DNA of 64,000 nucleotides from Beijerinckiaceae bacterium (GCA_947475995.1 CANJNI010000018.1:1-64000); one strand, 5' to 3'; counted from the stretch's first letter, positions 25,253-34,734 are shown. Program-made: numbers and translations. The notes: generated by a model not told the origin, from the letters alone.

Positions 25253-26449
25253 ATGAGCCCCGCCGAGTCTTCCCCCATCTCCCGCGCCGCATGGATCATT
25301 CTGGCCGCGGGCTTTCTGGTCCTGTTCGTCGGCGGCGGCTCGCGCTTCGCCATCGGTCTCACGCTGAAGCCGATGGTGGACGAATTCGGCTGGCCCCGCA
25401 GCCAGATCGGCCTGACGGTGGGAGTGTTCCAGATCGTCTCCGCCGTCTGCATGTTCATCGCCGGGCGCATGGTGGACCGCATGAGCCATCGCCTCGTCCT
25501 CGGCTGGGGCTTGGTGGCGAGCGGCATCGGCATCGGGGCCATGAGCCTCGTCAGTCAGCCGTGGCACGCCATGCTGCTGTTCGGCATCGTCTTCGCGATC
25601 GGCAACGGCGTGGCCTCGACCACCACGGTCGGCGTCATGGTCACCCGGGCCTTTCCGGGCCGCACGGGGCTTGCGAACGGTTTCGTCACGTCAGGCACCA
25701 GCATGGGCCAGCTGGTGATGATCGCCATTCTGGCCGCCGTTCTCGTGCAGATCGGCTGGCGCTCGGTGTTCCTTTCGCTCGGCGTGTTGCATGTCGTGCT
25801 GGTGCCGCTGCTGTTGTTCGGCATTCCGGGCGCGCGCGAGGCGCAGCAGCGCCGCGCCGCCGCCCCGCTCGAAGGAATGTCGCTGCGCGAGGCGACGAAG
25901 ACCCGCACCTTCTGGCTGCTTCTGGTCGTTTACGGCATCTGCGGTTTCGACGACTTTTTCGTCGCCACCCATGTGGTGGCCTTCGCGCAGGACCGGGGCG
26001 TGAACGCCTTTTTGGCCGGGAACCTGTTCGCCGCCATGGGCCTCACCGCCTGGATCGGCGTTGTGGCGGCGGGCGCGTGGAGCGACCGGGTCGGGCCGGT
26101 GCGGGGCACCGCATGGTCCTTTGCGGCCCGCATTGCGGTGTTCGGGCTGATCGTGGTGGATCAGTCCGTCTGGTCGGTGGCGATCTTCGCGCTCGTCTTC
26201 GGGGCGACGTTCTTCGTCACCGCGCCCCTCACGGTCCTGTTCGTGCGCGACAGTTTCGGCCTGAAGAATCTCGGCGCGCTGACCGGTCTCATCACCATGG
26301 TCCACCACATCTGCGGCGGGCTTGGCGCGTGGCTCGGAGGCCGGATCTTTGACGAGACGGGCGACTACCGGATCGCCTTCATCACGGCTTTCGTAGCGTC
26401 CATCGGGGCGCTGGCGGCGACGCTGGCGATGCGCCGTCAGCCAGCCTGA
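25253..26449 (+). CDS. Major facilitator superfamily transporter
   Basis: 398 residues with twelve hydrophobic segments in two halves. The loop between TM2 and TM3 carries the MFS motif as GRMVDRMSHRLVL, and the repeat in the second half reads GAWSDRVGPVRGT. The sequence looks closest to the oxalate/formate antiporter-like or monocarboxylate subgroup; the substrate cannot be told. It may be co-transcribed with the YihY gene 33 bases upstream, although its ribosome site is weak. Confidence 0.9.
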   Translation: MSPAESSPISRAAWIILAAGFLVLFVGGGSRFAIGLTLKPMVDEFGWPRSQIGLTVGVFQIVSAVCMFIAGRMVDRMSHRLVLGWGLVASGIGIGAMSLVSQPWHAMLLFGIVFAIGNGVASTTTVGVMVTRAFPGRTGLANGFVTSGTSMGQLVMIAILAAVLVQIGWRSVFLSLGVLHVVLVPLLLFGIPGAREAQQRRAAAPLEGMSLREATKTRTFWLLLVVYGICGFDDFFVATHVVAFAQDRGVNAFLAGNLFAAMGLTAWIGVVAAGAWSDRVGPVRGTAWSFAARIAVFGLIVVDQSVWSVAIFALVFGATFFVTAPLTVLFVRDSFGLKNLGALTGLITMVHHICGGLGAWLGGRIFDETGDYRIAFITAFVASIGALAATLAMRRQPA

Positions 26450-26536
26450 GTTCGCAGGCCCGTGTCGTTTCGGCGCCGAGCCGGACGGACACGAAATCCA
26501 CGAACAGCGGTGAAGAAAATTCCATCCAGGAATGAA

Positions 26537-27313
26537 TTAGCCGCAGTTAGAGCGACCGCATTTGCGGACGTTGCCAAGGCGCGTCTTCAGTTCGTCATAT
26601 CCAACTGCTCCGACGATCACATCATCGCCCAGCACGAAAGACGGCGTCCCGGTGAGGCTGAGCCCGTCGGCGATCTGCATCACTTCCTCGATCGCGGCGT
26701 GAACGTCGGGCCGGTCGATATCCTTGTTCAGGCGATCCATGTCGACGCCTGACTCCTTGGCGGCGGCGAGCGCCGTCGCCTTGCTGGCTGGCGCGCGGGC
26801 GGTGAGAAGCTTGCGGTGAAACTCCCAGAATTTCGCGCCCGTCAGCTGGTTGCGAACGGCTGTCGCCACGCGGGCCGCCTCAACCGATCCCGGACCCAGA
26901 ACCGGGAAGTCCTTGAGCACGACCCGCAGGTCGGGATTTTCCTTGATCAGGTTTGCAATGTCGTCGAGCGACTTTTTGCAATAGCCGCAATTGTAGTCGA
27001 AAAACTCGACGAGCGTGACCTTGCCGTTCGGGTTGCCGACAATGGCCTGGTTCTTCGACTCGTAGATCTTCGGCTTCAGCTCGGCGACGGCCTTCTGGCG
27101 GGCGCTCTCGGCTTCCACCTTCTCGCGGCGGTCGAGTTCGACCATGGCGTCGCGCAGGACTTCCGGATTGCTCAGCAGATAGTCCTTGATGATGCCCTGA
27201 ATCTCGGTCTTTTGCGCCGGCGTCATCTGCGCGCTGGCAGGCGCGGTGGCGAGAACCGCAAGCCCGAGCGCTGCTGTAGCCAGCAGGGGGCGAAGAAAGC
27301 GGAGCAGGGCCAT
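26537..27313 (-). CDS. DsbA-family periplasmic thiol oxidoreductase
   Basis: 258 residues from ATG 27313 (GAGGA about 9 bases upstream). Sec signal peptide, cleavage after ASA near residue 28. An N-terminal helical segment (TPAQKTEIQGIIKDYLLSNP) precedes a thioredoxin-fold domain with the active site Cys109-Gly-Tyr-Cys112 and a cis-Pro region LTGTPSFVLGD. This ScsC/BdbD-like layout is common in alphaproteobacteria and acts in disulfide formation or isomerisation. Last gene of an operon with the serine hydrolase and M48 protease. Confidence 0.9.
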   Translation of the reverse strand: MALLRFLRPLLATAALGLAVLATAPASAQMTPAQKTEIQGIIKDYLLSNPEVLRDAMVELDRREKVEAESARQKAVAELKPKIYESKNQAIVGNPNGKVTLVEFFDYNCGYCKKSLDDIANLIKENPDLRVVLKDFPVLGPGSVEAARVATAVRNQLTGAKFWEFHRKLLTARAPASKATALAAAKESGVDMDRLNKDIDRPDVHAAIEEVMQIADGLSLTGTPSFVLGDDVIVGAVGYDELKTRLGNVRKCGRSNCG

Positions 27314-27406
27314 CAAGAATTCCTCCAGACGGCCGACTGCCGCCATATGCATCACTATAGGCAAATAAGGCAAAATTCCCAAAGGCCGCAAACACGATGG
27401 CGTGAG

Positions 27407-28288
27407 TCAGACGCGCGCGGCGTTTACGCAGGCCCATTCGGTCGCATCCGCATGGGGGTTCGGAGAAAAGACTGCGATCGTGCAGTCGGGCTTCGCATCG
27501 GGAAAGCGGTAAACAGCAGCGCTGCTCAACGGTCCCGAGCCCGTATGCCCGACCATGCGGCCGGCGGGCGCCTTCGGGTCCATCATCACTCCAAGCCCGT
27601 ACGAGGGTTCGACGAAAGGACGTCCGGGGATCGGGCTTCCGACCACGATCGAGCGGCGCATCTCCTTGAGCAGCGGCGCCGGGATCGTCGGCCCCATGAT
27701 GAGGCGATCGAGAATGAGCGCCGCCGACACGGGCGGGCCGATCAGCAATCCATGCGCCACCCAGCCGGGATGATAGTTTTGGGAATTGCCCCATTGCGTC
27801 CCCGCCAGATCTTCGGGCGTGCGAGCAAATCGTACGCCCTCGACGTTCATCGGACGCAGCAGCAGACGGTCCACGGCGGCGTCTATCGGCTCACCGGTCA
27901 GCTTTTCGATCAGACGGCGCACCAGCATGTAGCCAAGGCTCGAATAGGCGAAGGAGCCGGGGTCGGGGCGCGACACCTGCGGGGCGAGCGTGTGCGCCAG
28001 AAACTCCTCGTCGGTCCATGGCGGGAGACGCATCCCGACAGCATCGTGGTAGGCTGGCTGCCCGCCGTAGTTCGGCAGGCCGGACGTATGTTGCAGCAGG
28101 CTTCGCAGCGTGAAGGTTTCGCCCGGCAGAACCGCATCAAGCTCCGCCTTCCCGTCGCGCACCAGCGCCATGACGGTGGCGGCCAGAACCGTTTTGGTAA
28201 AGCTCCACCAGATGACCGGCGGCGCGTGCGGCGATCCCCCCACAGCCACTCCGCGCTCGACACGGGCGATGATGAAATCCGTGCTCAA
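27407..28288 (-). CDS. Serine hydrolase of the beta-lactamase/PBP4-like family
   Basis: 293 residues. Class C beta-lactamase-fold motifs: Ser29-x-x-Lys32 (SFTK), Tyr of the YxN/YxS motif (FAYSSLGYMLV, about residue 113), HTSGLPNY, and an HTG triad near 250 (VGHTGSGP) in place of KTG. No signal peptide is seen, so it may be cytoplasmic; substrates in this family range from peptides to esters, and true beta-lactam hydrolysis is not implied. The start overlaps the M48 protease stop by 4 bases (ATGA), showing translational coupling. Confidence 0.85.
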   Translation of the reverse strand: MSTDFIIARVERGVAVGGSPHAPPVIWWSFTKTVLAATVMALVRDGKAELDAVLPGETFTLRSLLQHTSGLPNYGGQPAYHDAVGMRLPPWTDEEFLAHTLAPQVSRPDPGSFAYSSLGYMLVRRLIEKLTGEPIDAAVDRLLLRPMNVEGVRFARTPEDLAGTQWGNSQNYHPGWVAHGLLIGPPVSAALILDRLIMGPTIPAPLLKEMRRSIVVGSPIPGRPFVEPSYGLGVMMDPKAPAGRMVGHTGSGPLSSAAVYRFPDAKPDCTIAVFSPNPHADATEWACVNAARV

Positions 28289-29706
28289 TGCTGGGGCGGG
28301 CGGTAGTTGAGAATGTCGTCCGCCTTCAGCCAGCCGGGCGTGCCTGGCTTGAACTGCTTCTGCGCGCGGTCGGCCTGCGTCCGGGCCTCGACGAATCGGC
28401 CCTGTCCGAACAGGGCTTCGGCGGCGCTCAATTGCGCCATCGCCTTGTCGCCCTTGCGGTCATAGGCCATCGCGAGAAACTGGTAAGCTTCGGAATTGTC
28501 ATCTTCCCGGCTGATCGTGCTTTTCAAAACCCGGATCGCCTCGTCGAGGTCGCGCGGATTGTTGGTCGAAACCAGTGCGTGGCCGAGCATGAGCCGGATG
28601 GGCGTGCCGTTCGGCGCCATGGAAGACGCCTTGCGCAACGCCGGTACGGCCTCGTTCGCCCGGCCTGCTTCGAGCGCCGCCTGTCCCTTGAGTTCCTGAA
28701 AATATGGATTGCCCGGCTGCGCGGCGATGAGCGCATTGATCTGGCTTGAGGCGTCCGCGATGCGGCCGAACCTGTAGGCCTGAATGGCGCGCGCGTAGCG
28801 GGCCGCCAGGGAATTGTCGGCGATCGGGTAACGTCTGCTGATTTCGCCCGTATCGCCGATGAAGCCGACGAGCTTGGCGCGCGCCAGATCGTGCCGCGCC
28901 TGAAGCGCAGGGGAATCGACGGCGTTCCAAGACGAACTCGCCCGCGCGGTGGATTCGAGCAGCGCAATCCGCTCGGTCGGGAGCGGGTGCGATTGCAGGT
29001 AGGGGTCGACGCCCGCCGTGCGGAAAAGGCCTTCGCTCTGGAAACGCTTCATTGTTTCCAGCAGACCCTTGGGGGATTGTCCGGTGGCGGTCAGATAGCG
29101 GACGGCCGAGCGATCCGCCGCCTGTTCCTCGATGCGCTGATATGCCAGCAGGGAGCGCGCCACCAGTTCCTGCGGTCCCAGCATGACGCCCATGGCGGCG
29201 CGACTGTCCATGCCGACGCCGCCCGACTTGCCGCTCAGCGAGCGGGTTGTTGTGGCCATGGCCGCTACGGAGGCCAGCATGCCGACGACAGAATAGATCT
29301 GTGCATTGGCGAGTTCCATGCGCAACTGCGCCAGATGCCCGCCCGCCATGTGGCCGGTTTCATGAGCCAGTACGCCGATCATCTCGTTCGGCGTCTTGGC
29401 TTCCATGATTGCGCCGACATTGATGAAAATCTTTTGCCCGTTCGCCACGAAGGCGTTGAAGGTCCGGTCGCCGATCAGGATGATCTTGGCCGCCTTCGAG
29501 TTGATGCCCGCCACCCTGAAAATCGGGGCAGCGTAGTCGCGCATCAGCTGCTCGATCTCGGCGTCCCGGATCACCCCCTTGGGAGCCTCCTGCGCCCGGG
29601 TCGGCAGGGCGCCGGCAAGAGTAGCCGCAAGCCCCAACGCAGCAGCGCGCCGCCAGACTGGCGGGCGGTGCTGGGTCCTGCTAGGCAACGCGGCGCTGTC
29701 TTGCAT
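28285..29706 (-). CDS. M48 family metalloprotease with TPR region (BepA/YfgC-like)
   Basis: 473 residues. Sec-type N-terminus (LGLAATLAGALPTRAQ), then an M48 zinc peptidase domain with the HExxH motif as HETGH (about residue 115) and the third ligand in the EEQAADRSAVRY segment. The C-terminal half is TPR-like, as in E. coli BepA, a periplasmic chaperone-protease for outer-membrane protein (LptD, BamA) assembly. First gene of a three-gene operon with the serine hydrolase and the DsbA-like protein; divergent from the aminotransferase. Confidence 0.9.
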   Translation of the reverse strand: MQDSAALPSRTQHRPPVWRRAAALGLAATLAGALPTRAQEAPKGVIRDAEIEQLMRDYAAPIFRVAGINSKAAKIILIGDRTFNAFVANGQKIFINVGAIMEAKTPNEMIGVLAHETGHMAGGHLAQLRMELANAQIYSVVGMLASVAAMATTTRSLSGKSGGVGMDSRAAMGVMLGPQELVARSLLAYQRIEEQAADRSAVRYLTATGQSPKGLLETMKRFQSEGLFRTAGVDPYLQSHPLPTERIALLESTARASSSWNAVDSPALQARHDLARAKLVGFIGDTGEISRRYPIADNSLAARYARAIQAYRFGRIADASSQINALIAAQPGNPYFQELKGQAALEAGRANEAVPALRKASSMAPNGTPIRLMLGHALVSTNNPRDLDEAIRVLKSTISREDDNSEAYQFLAMAYDRKGDKAMAQLSAAEALFGQGRFVEARTQADRAQKQFKPGTPGWLKADDILNYRPPQH

Positions 29707-29809
29707 CGGGTCTCCGGAAGGCGGTCGCGGTCGGCTCGGCTTCGCGTCCCATTATGGCGACAGCACGGCGGCGTGGCCATACGAAATGGCGCGGCCCTAC
29801 GGAACGGAT

Positions 29810-30994
29810 ATGCAGAACGATCAAAACCCGCTCACCAGCCGAGCCAGGCGCTCGAAGCGCAGCCACGTCCAGCCGTTCTACGCCATGGAGGTTCTGTCCG
29901 CCGCCGGGGAGCTCGAACGGGCAGGGCGGCATATCGTTCACATGGAGATCGGCGAGCCGGGCGCGCAGACGCCGCTGTCGATCCGTCAGGCGGCGGCCCG
30001 CGCGCTCGAATCCGAACGCATGGCCTATACGCCCGCGCTCGGCCGCCCCTCCCTGCGGGAGAAGATCGCCCGGCATTATCGCGACGTCTACGGAGTGACG
30101 GTCCCGGCGTCGCGGATCGCGGTCACGACCGGATCGTCCGGCGGTTTCCTGCTGGCCTTTCTGGCCCTGTTCGATGCGGGCGCCCGCGTGGCGGTGGCTT
30201 CGCCCGGATATCCGGCCTACCGGACGATTTTGGAATCTCTGGGCATCGAGGTCGTGCCGATCGAAACGAGCGCCGCCAGCCGCTTCGTGGTGGACGCGGA
30301 CATGATCGAGGCCGAACATGCCCGCCAGCCGCTCGACGGCGTGTTGCTCATGTCGCCGTCGAACCCGACCGGAACCATGATGACGCCGGACACGCTGGCC
30401 GGCATCTGCCGGACCTGCGACCGGCTGGGCATCGCCTTCGTGTCGGATGAAATCTACCACGGACTGACCTACGATCAGCCTGCCCGCACGGCGACCGAAT
30501 GGTCCGACCGAGCCGTTGTGGTGAATTCCTTCTCCAAATATTTCTGCATGACCGGCTGGCGGATCGGCTGGCTCGTACTGCCCGAAGAACTGGTCCGGCC
30601 CGTTGAACTTCTTGCCCAGAGTCTCGCGATCTCCGTCCCGACCCTCAGCCAGATTGCAGCCGAAGCCGCGTTTGACGCTCGCGAGGAACTGGAAGTCCTG
30701 AAGGCCGGATATGCCCGCAACCGCGCCCTCCTGGTCGAGGAACTGCCGCGCCTCGGCCTCGGCCATTTTCACCCGGTCGACGGAGCGTTCTACGTCTACG
30801 GGGACATCGGGCACCTGACCAACGACTCGATGGATTTCTGCAAGCGGCTGTTGGTCGAGGGCGGAGTCGCCACAACGCCGGGCGTCGATTTTGACCGCGA
30901 GCAGGGCCATCGGGCCTTCCGCATCTGCTTTGCGGGGAGTGAAGCGGACGTCCGCGAGGGGCTCGGGCGCATCAAGGACTGGATGCGGAAATAA
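29810..30994 (+). CDS. PLP-dependent class I/II aminotransferase
   Basis: 394 residues from ATG 29810; an in-frame ATG at 29786 is possible, and neither has a strong ribosome site. Fold type I features: the substrate-binding EIGEPGAQTP, GSSGGFLLAF, SPSNPTGTMM, SDEIYHGLTY and the PLP-binding Lys in NSFSKYFCMTGWRIGW. Family AAT I alpha (aspartate or other amino acid transaminases). Amino donor unknown. It lies divergent from the M48 gene, a gene pair commonly adjacent in alphaproteobacteria. Confidence 0.9.
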   Translation: MQNDQNPLTSRARRSKRSHVQPFYAMEVLSAAGELERAGRHIVHMEIGEPGAQTPLSIRQAAARALESERMAYTPALGRPSLREKIARHYRDVYGVTVPASRIAVTTGSSGGFLLAFLALFDAGARVAVASPGYPAYRTILESLGIEVVPIETSAASRFVVDADMIEAEHARQPLDGVLLMSPSNPTGTMMTPDTLAGICRTCDRLGIAFVSDEIYHGLTYDQPARTATEWSDRAVVVNSFSKYFCMTGWRIGWLVLPEELVRPVELLAQSLAISVPTLSQIAAEAAFDAREELEVLKAGYARNRALLVEELPRLGLGHFHPVDGAFYVYGDIGHLTNDSMDFCKRLLVEGGVATTPGVDFDREQGHRAFRICFAGSEADVREGLGRIKDWMRK

Positions 30995-31039
30995 TATTCC
31001 TCATCAGGTGTTTATGGTGACTTCTTCCACCCAGATATG

Positions 31040-31067
31040 AAAAGGGCGGCTCTCGAGCCGCCCTTTT
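31040..31067. terminator. Bidirectional terminator between aminotransferase and rne
   Basis: Inverted repeat 31040-31052 with 31055-31067, with AAAA/TTTT arms and a GGGCGGC core. It lies 45 bases after the aminotransferase stop and 8 bases after the rne stop, so it can end both convergent transcripts. Confidence 0.88.
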
Positions 31068-31075
31068 GCTTGAAC

Positions 31076-34039
31076 TTAATTGCCCCCGAAGGTGGCCTTG
31101 GCGCGCTGCCACCAGCCGGTCTTGCGCTGGGACGGCGGAGCCGCTTCCGGCTCCTCGATCAGCCGGGCCGGCGGCGGCTCGGGCGTTGCCGGGGTGGGCT
31201 CAGGCTGCGGCGGCGCGACCGGCTCCGGCGCCGAGGCCGGAACCACAGGGGCTTCCGCCACGACCGGCTCGCTGGTCTGGATGGAAACCGGCGCCGGGGC
31301 ATAAGAGTCAGCGAACGTCATGGCCGGAACCGGCGCGGGCACCTCGACCGCTGGCGCTTCCGCGACGCTCAGAGGCTGTTCGACTGCTTCTGCGCCATCG
31401 TTCGACGGAACCCAGAAGCCCGGCGGGCGGACCGCCTGCACATCGCCATTGCGATCGCTGCGCTCCCCGTCCCGACGCGGACGACGGCCACGGCGGCGGC
31501 GGCGGCGTGCGCCGTTCTGGTCCCCTGATTCGAGTTCGGCGGCGTCAGCCTCCGCATCGGCTTCGTCAACCTCACCGTCCGAAATGGGAGCAAGCTCAGG
31601 GGCGAGTTGCGCGGGCAGGTCGCCGCCCAGTTCTGCCGCGAGCATGAGCCCTTCATCGGAAGGCTGCGGGGCCGAAGGATCGAAAGCAGCTTGATCGCGC
31701 TCAGGACGTCCGCCGCGACGACGGCGACGGCGGCGGCGGCGGCGCTGCTCTTCTTCACTGCCGCGCGCTTCCGTGTCCTCGGAGTCCTCATCGTCGGATT
31801 CGGCCTTCTCGACAGGCTCCTCGGCTTCTTCCTCTTCGGTCTCTTCGATGTCCTCGAACTCGCTCATGTCGATGGAATCGACCTGAACCACATTCGCCTT
31901 GTGATCGAACTCGACCGGCGGCACGGCGGGCTCGCCGCGCTCCAGGGCGTGGAAGACAGTGCCGGTGAGGGTCTCGTCCGCCTCGATATTGATCGTGACG
32001 CCGAAGCGGCGTTCGATCTCGCGCAGGTGCGAGCGCTTGGAATTGAGAATGTAGAGCGCCACTTCCATGCGGGTGCGAACCGTCATGTTGTGGGTCGAGC
32101 TCTTGATGAGGGCGTCCTCCAGCACGCGCAGGACGTGCAGGGCGATGGACGACACCGAGCGCACGAGGCCGGTGCCCACGCAATGCGGACACGGAACAGT
32201 CGAGCCTTCCAGCACGCCGGTGCGCATGCGCTGGCGCGACATTTCGAGCAGGCCGAAATGCGAGATCCGACCGACCTGAATGCGAGCGCGGTCGTTCTTC
32301 AGCGCTTCCTTGATGCGGCGTTCGACGGCGCGGTTGTTGCGGTTCTCCTCCATGTCGATGAAATCGACCACGATGAGGCCCGCAAGATCGCGCAGGCGCA
32401 GTTGGCGCGCCACTTCGTCTGCGGCTTCGAGATTGGTCCGCAGCGCCGTGTCTTCAATGTTGTGTTCGCGGGTCGAGCGGCCCGAGTTCACGTCGATCGC
32501 CACCAGCGCTTCGGTCTGGTTGATGACGATGTAGCCGCCCGAGCGCAGCGTCACCTGATTGGAGAACATGGAATCGAGCTGAGCCTCGACCCCGAACCGC
32601 GCGAAGATCGGCTGCGATTCCTTCCACTGGATGACGTTCTTGACGTGGCTGGGCATCAGCAGGCGCATGAAGTTGCGCGCTTCCGCAAAACCCGCATCGC
32701 CCGCGACCGAAATGTCCTCGATGTCCTTGTTGTAGAGATCGCGGATGGACCGCTTGATCAGCGAACCTTCCTCATAGACGAGCGTCGGCGCGGTGGAGCG
32801 CAGCGTCACCTCGCGCACGGTTTCCCACATGCGAAGCAGGTATTCGAAGTCGCGCTTGATTTCCGGCTTGGTGCGCGAGGCGCCCGCCGTGCGCAGGATC
32901 ACCCCCATGCCTTCCGGCACTTCGAGATCCTGAACCATGGACTTGAGGCGCTTGCGGTCGGTCGTGTCCGTGATCTTGCGGGAAATGCCGCCGCCGCGCG
33001 CCGTGTTGGGCATCAGCACCGAATAGCGGCCTGCCAGCGACAGGTACGTGGTCAGGGCCGCGCCCTTGTTGCCGCGCTCTTCCTTGACGACCTGAACCAG
33101 CAGCACCTGACGGCGCTTGATGACTTCCTGAATCTTGTACTGCTTGCGGGTGCGGTAGGCACGGACCGGCACTTCGTCGATATCGTCGCCGCCGATCTGC
33201 TCGACGTGCTCTTCCTCGTGCTCCTCGTCGTCATCCTCGTCTTCGTCGTCGGACTCATCGTCCCCTTCCGAAGGCTGGCGGGACTCAATGACATCTTCCG
33301 GCGTTTCGACGTCGCCGGCGGCCGCTTCATAGATCTCGCGGGTCTCCTCGCCGGCGGCGAGTTCGGCAGCGCCTTCGGCCTGCTGATCTGCGGGCCGGTC
33401 GGCCGATTCGGCGACGGAGACCGGCGGCATGGAGGCAGCGTGTTCGGGCTGCGATTGCGCCGGGGATTCGTGCGTCTCGTGTCGGGTTTCGTCGTAGAAG
33501 CCAAGGGAGGGGGGCTCATTGGCTGCAGTCTGCGCGACTTCGCCCGCGTCCGATGAGGCTTCCCGATCATCTGGATTGCCGAAAGAGTCCAGCGAGTTCG
33601 TCGCCGCAACTTCAGCCGCGACGGCTTCGTCCGCGAGTTCCGCGACGGTGTCGTCGCCGTTGCGGCGCTTCTCGGCCCGATCGCCGCTATTGCGGCGGGG
33701 GCGGCGCTGGCGGCGATGGCTGCGGCCTTCGTCTTCCTCTTCCTCGCGCTGCTGGCGGGCTTCGTCTTCAAGAAGCGCCTGCCGGTCGGCTACAGGGATC
33801 TGGTAATAATCGGGGTGAATTTCCGAGAAGGCCAGAAAGCCATGGCGATTGCCGCCATACTCGACGAAGGCGGCCTGAAGCGAAGGCTCCACGCGGGTGA
33901 CTTTCGCCAGATAGATATTGCCGCGAAGCGGCTTCTTGCTGGCGGATTCGAAATCGAACTCTTCGACGCGGTTACCGCGCAGCACCACCACCCGGGTTTC
34001 TTCCGGGTGGGATGCGTCGATGATCATCTTGTTGGCCAT
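31076..34039 (-). CDS. rne: Ribonuclease E
   Basis: 987 residues. The N-terminal S1 domain is split by a long acidic, low-complexity insert (about residues 90-300, rich in Glu/Asp). The catalytic half follows: the RNase H-like and 5'-sensor segments, the DNase I-like subdomain with DLAGLIVVDFIDME (active-site Asp), and the zinc-link CPHCVGTG. The C-terminal 250 residues are disordered, with Arg runs flanked by acidic and Ala/Pro-rich stretches, the scaffold that binds RNA and degradosome partners in alphaproteobacteria. It initiates mRNA decay and rRNA processing. Upstream lies an unusually long untranslated interval. Confidence 0.97.
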   Translation of the reverse strand: MANKMIIDASHPEETRVVVLRGNRVEEFDFESASKKPLRGNIYLAKVTRVEPSLQAAFVEYGGNRHGFLAFSEIHPDYYQIPVADRQALLEDEARQQREEEEDEGRSHRRQRRPRRNSGDRAEKRRNGDDTVAELADEAVAAEVAATNSLDSFGNPDDREASSDAGEVAQTAANEPPSLGFYDETRHETHESPAQSQPEHAASMPPVSVAESADRPADQQAEGAAELAAGEETREIYEAAAGDVETPEDVIESRQPSEGDDESDDEDEDDDEEHEEEHVEQIGGDDIDEVPVRAYRTRKQYKIQEVIKRRQVLLVQVVKEERGNKGAALTTYLSLAGRYSVLMPNTARGGGISRKITDTTDRKRLKSMVQDLEVPEGMGVILRTAGASRTKPEIKRDFEYLLRMWETVREVTLRSTAPTLVYEEGSLIKRSIRDLYNKDIEDISVAGDAGFAEARNFMRLLMPSHVKNVIQWKESQPIFARFGVEAQLDSMFSNQVTLRSGGYIVINQTEALVAIDVNSGRSTREHNIEDTALRTNLEAADEVARQLRLRDLAGLIVVDFIDMEENRNNRAVERRIKEALKNDRARIQVGRISHFGLLEMSRQRMRTGVLEGSTVPCPHCVGTGLVRSVSSIALHVLRVLEDALIKSSTHNMTVRTRMEVALYILNSKRSHLREIERRFGVTINIEADETLTGTVFHALERGEPAVPPVEFDHKANVVQVDSIDMSEFEDIEETEEEEAEEPVEKAESDDEDSEDTEARGSEEEQRRRRRRRRRRGGRPERDQAAFDPSAPQPSDEGLMLAAELGGDLPAQLAPELAPISDGEVDEADAEADAAELESGDQNGARRRRRRGRRPRRDGERSDRNGDVQAVRPPGFWVPSNDGAEAVEQPLSVAEAPAVEVPAPVPAMTFADSYAPAPVSIQTSEPVVAEAPVVPASAPEPVAPPQPEPTPATPEPPPARLIEEPEAAPPSQRKTGWWQRAKATFGGN

Positions 34040-34734
34040 AGGTATCTCTTTTTGGCATGGCGCGGGTCGTCGCTACCGTCCGGTGCGGGAAACGCGAAAG
34101 CGCCCGCGCAACGGATGCGCGGCGCGGCGAGGGGCGCCAGTTTGTGGGTGGGAAAGGCGAAATCAGACACAACGGACCGCCGTTCGCGGCGTATCCGGCA
34201 AGAGAAAGGAGTATCGGCGAAGCGGCGGAATTGCCGCGAAATGCGAGGGCCGATGCGCCCGCGACCGAAGCGGACAAGCAGAGAGAACGCCCTGCGGCGA
34301 CCTCCTGTGTGACCTGCGCTCGACGCTTCTCGGGCAATCCGCCCGGGGCGATCTGGACCATCGACAAAGACCTAGCTCGATCTGCTTCCGATTGAAGCGG
34401 CCAAGTCCCGGTCCGGCTCGTACAGATCGGGCCCAACGGGGCCCTTTGGGGCTCTTTTGGCCGGAACGCAAAAATTCCCGACGGGAAAGGCGTTCAGCCG
34501 CTGGAGGACGATCCTGCTTGCGAACCGGCAGGATCAAAACGCTGAGTCCCGGACAGGGACCGGGGTACTTAAGAGGATGCTTGCCGGTTTGGCAAGCATA
34601 AAGGTCCGTTGTGTTGCGCCGGGGCCACGCTTGCGGTGAACGAAAATGTGCGAGGTTACGGCCCGTTAACCATGGGTCGCGTAATGCCTATGGTGTTCCC
34701 GGTCAGCGCTTTGGCGCAAAGCTCTTGCGGACTT
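34040..34734. other. Long rne-amidase intergenic region (leader/promoter region)
   Basis: Nearly 700 bases without a convincing gene between the divergent rne and amidase starts. Several frames are open by GC content but lack ribosome sites. The rne side contains GC-rich self-complementary stretches (around 34430-34465, with two GGGCCC palindromes) and small stems near 34545-34560. In E. coli, rne has a long 5' leader that lets RNase E control its own mRNA; a similar leader is plausible here but not shown. Confidence 0.5.
34577..34599. other. Perfect hairpin in the rne-amidase interval
   Basis: ATGCTTGCC (34577-34585) pairs with GGCAAGCAT (34591-34599) around a 5-base loop. No T-run follows on either strand, so it is not a typical terminator. 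It may be an RNA structure in either leader or a protein-binding palindrome. Confidence 0.45.

Noticed and set aside
27407-28288. A resistance-type beta-lactamase
   Set aside because: The SxxK motif is present but there is no signal peptide, the third motif is HTG rather than KTG, and the gene is coupled to a protease operon, so a general serine hydrolase is the safer call.
31490-31750. Runs of CGG/GCG triplets as tandem repeats or a regulatory repeat
   Set aside because: They encode Arg/Ala runs in the RNase E tail, typical of its disordered scaffold, not a separate element.
31607-33556. A 649-codon plus-strand reading frame opposite rne
   Set aside because: It is the antisense of the GC-rich rne coding sequence; no ribosome site, no recognisable domain, and rne on the other strand is unmistakable.
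34577-34599. The hairpin before the amidase gene as a rho-independent terminator
   Set aside because: There is no T-run on either strand after the stem, so it is listed as an unexplained structure instead.
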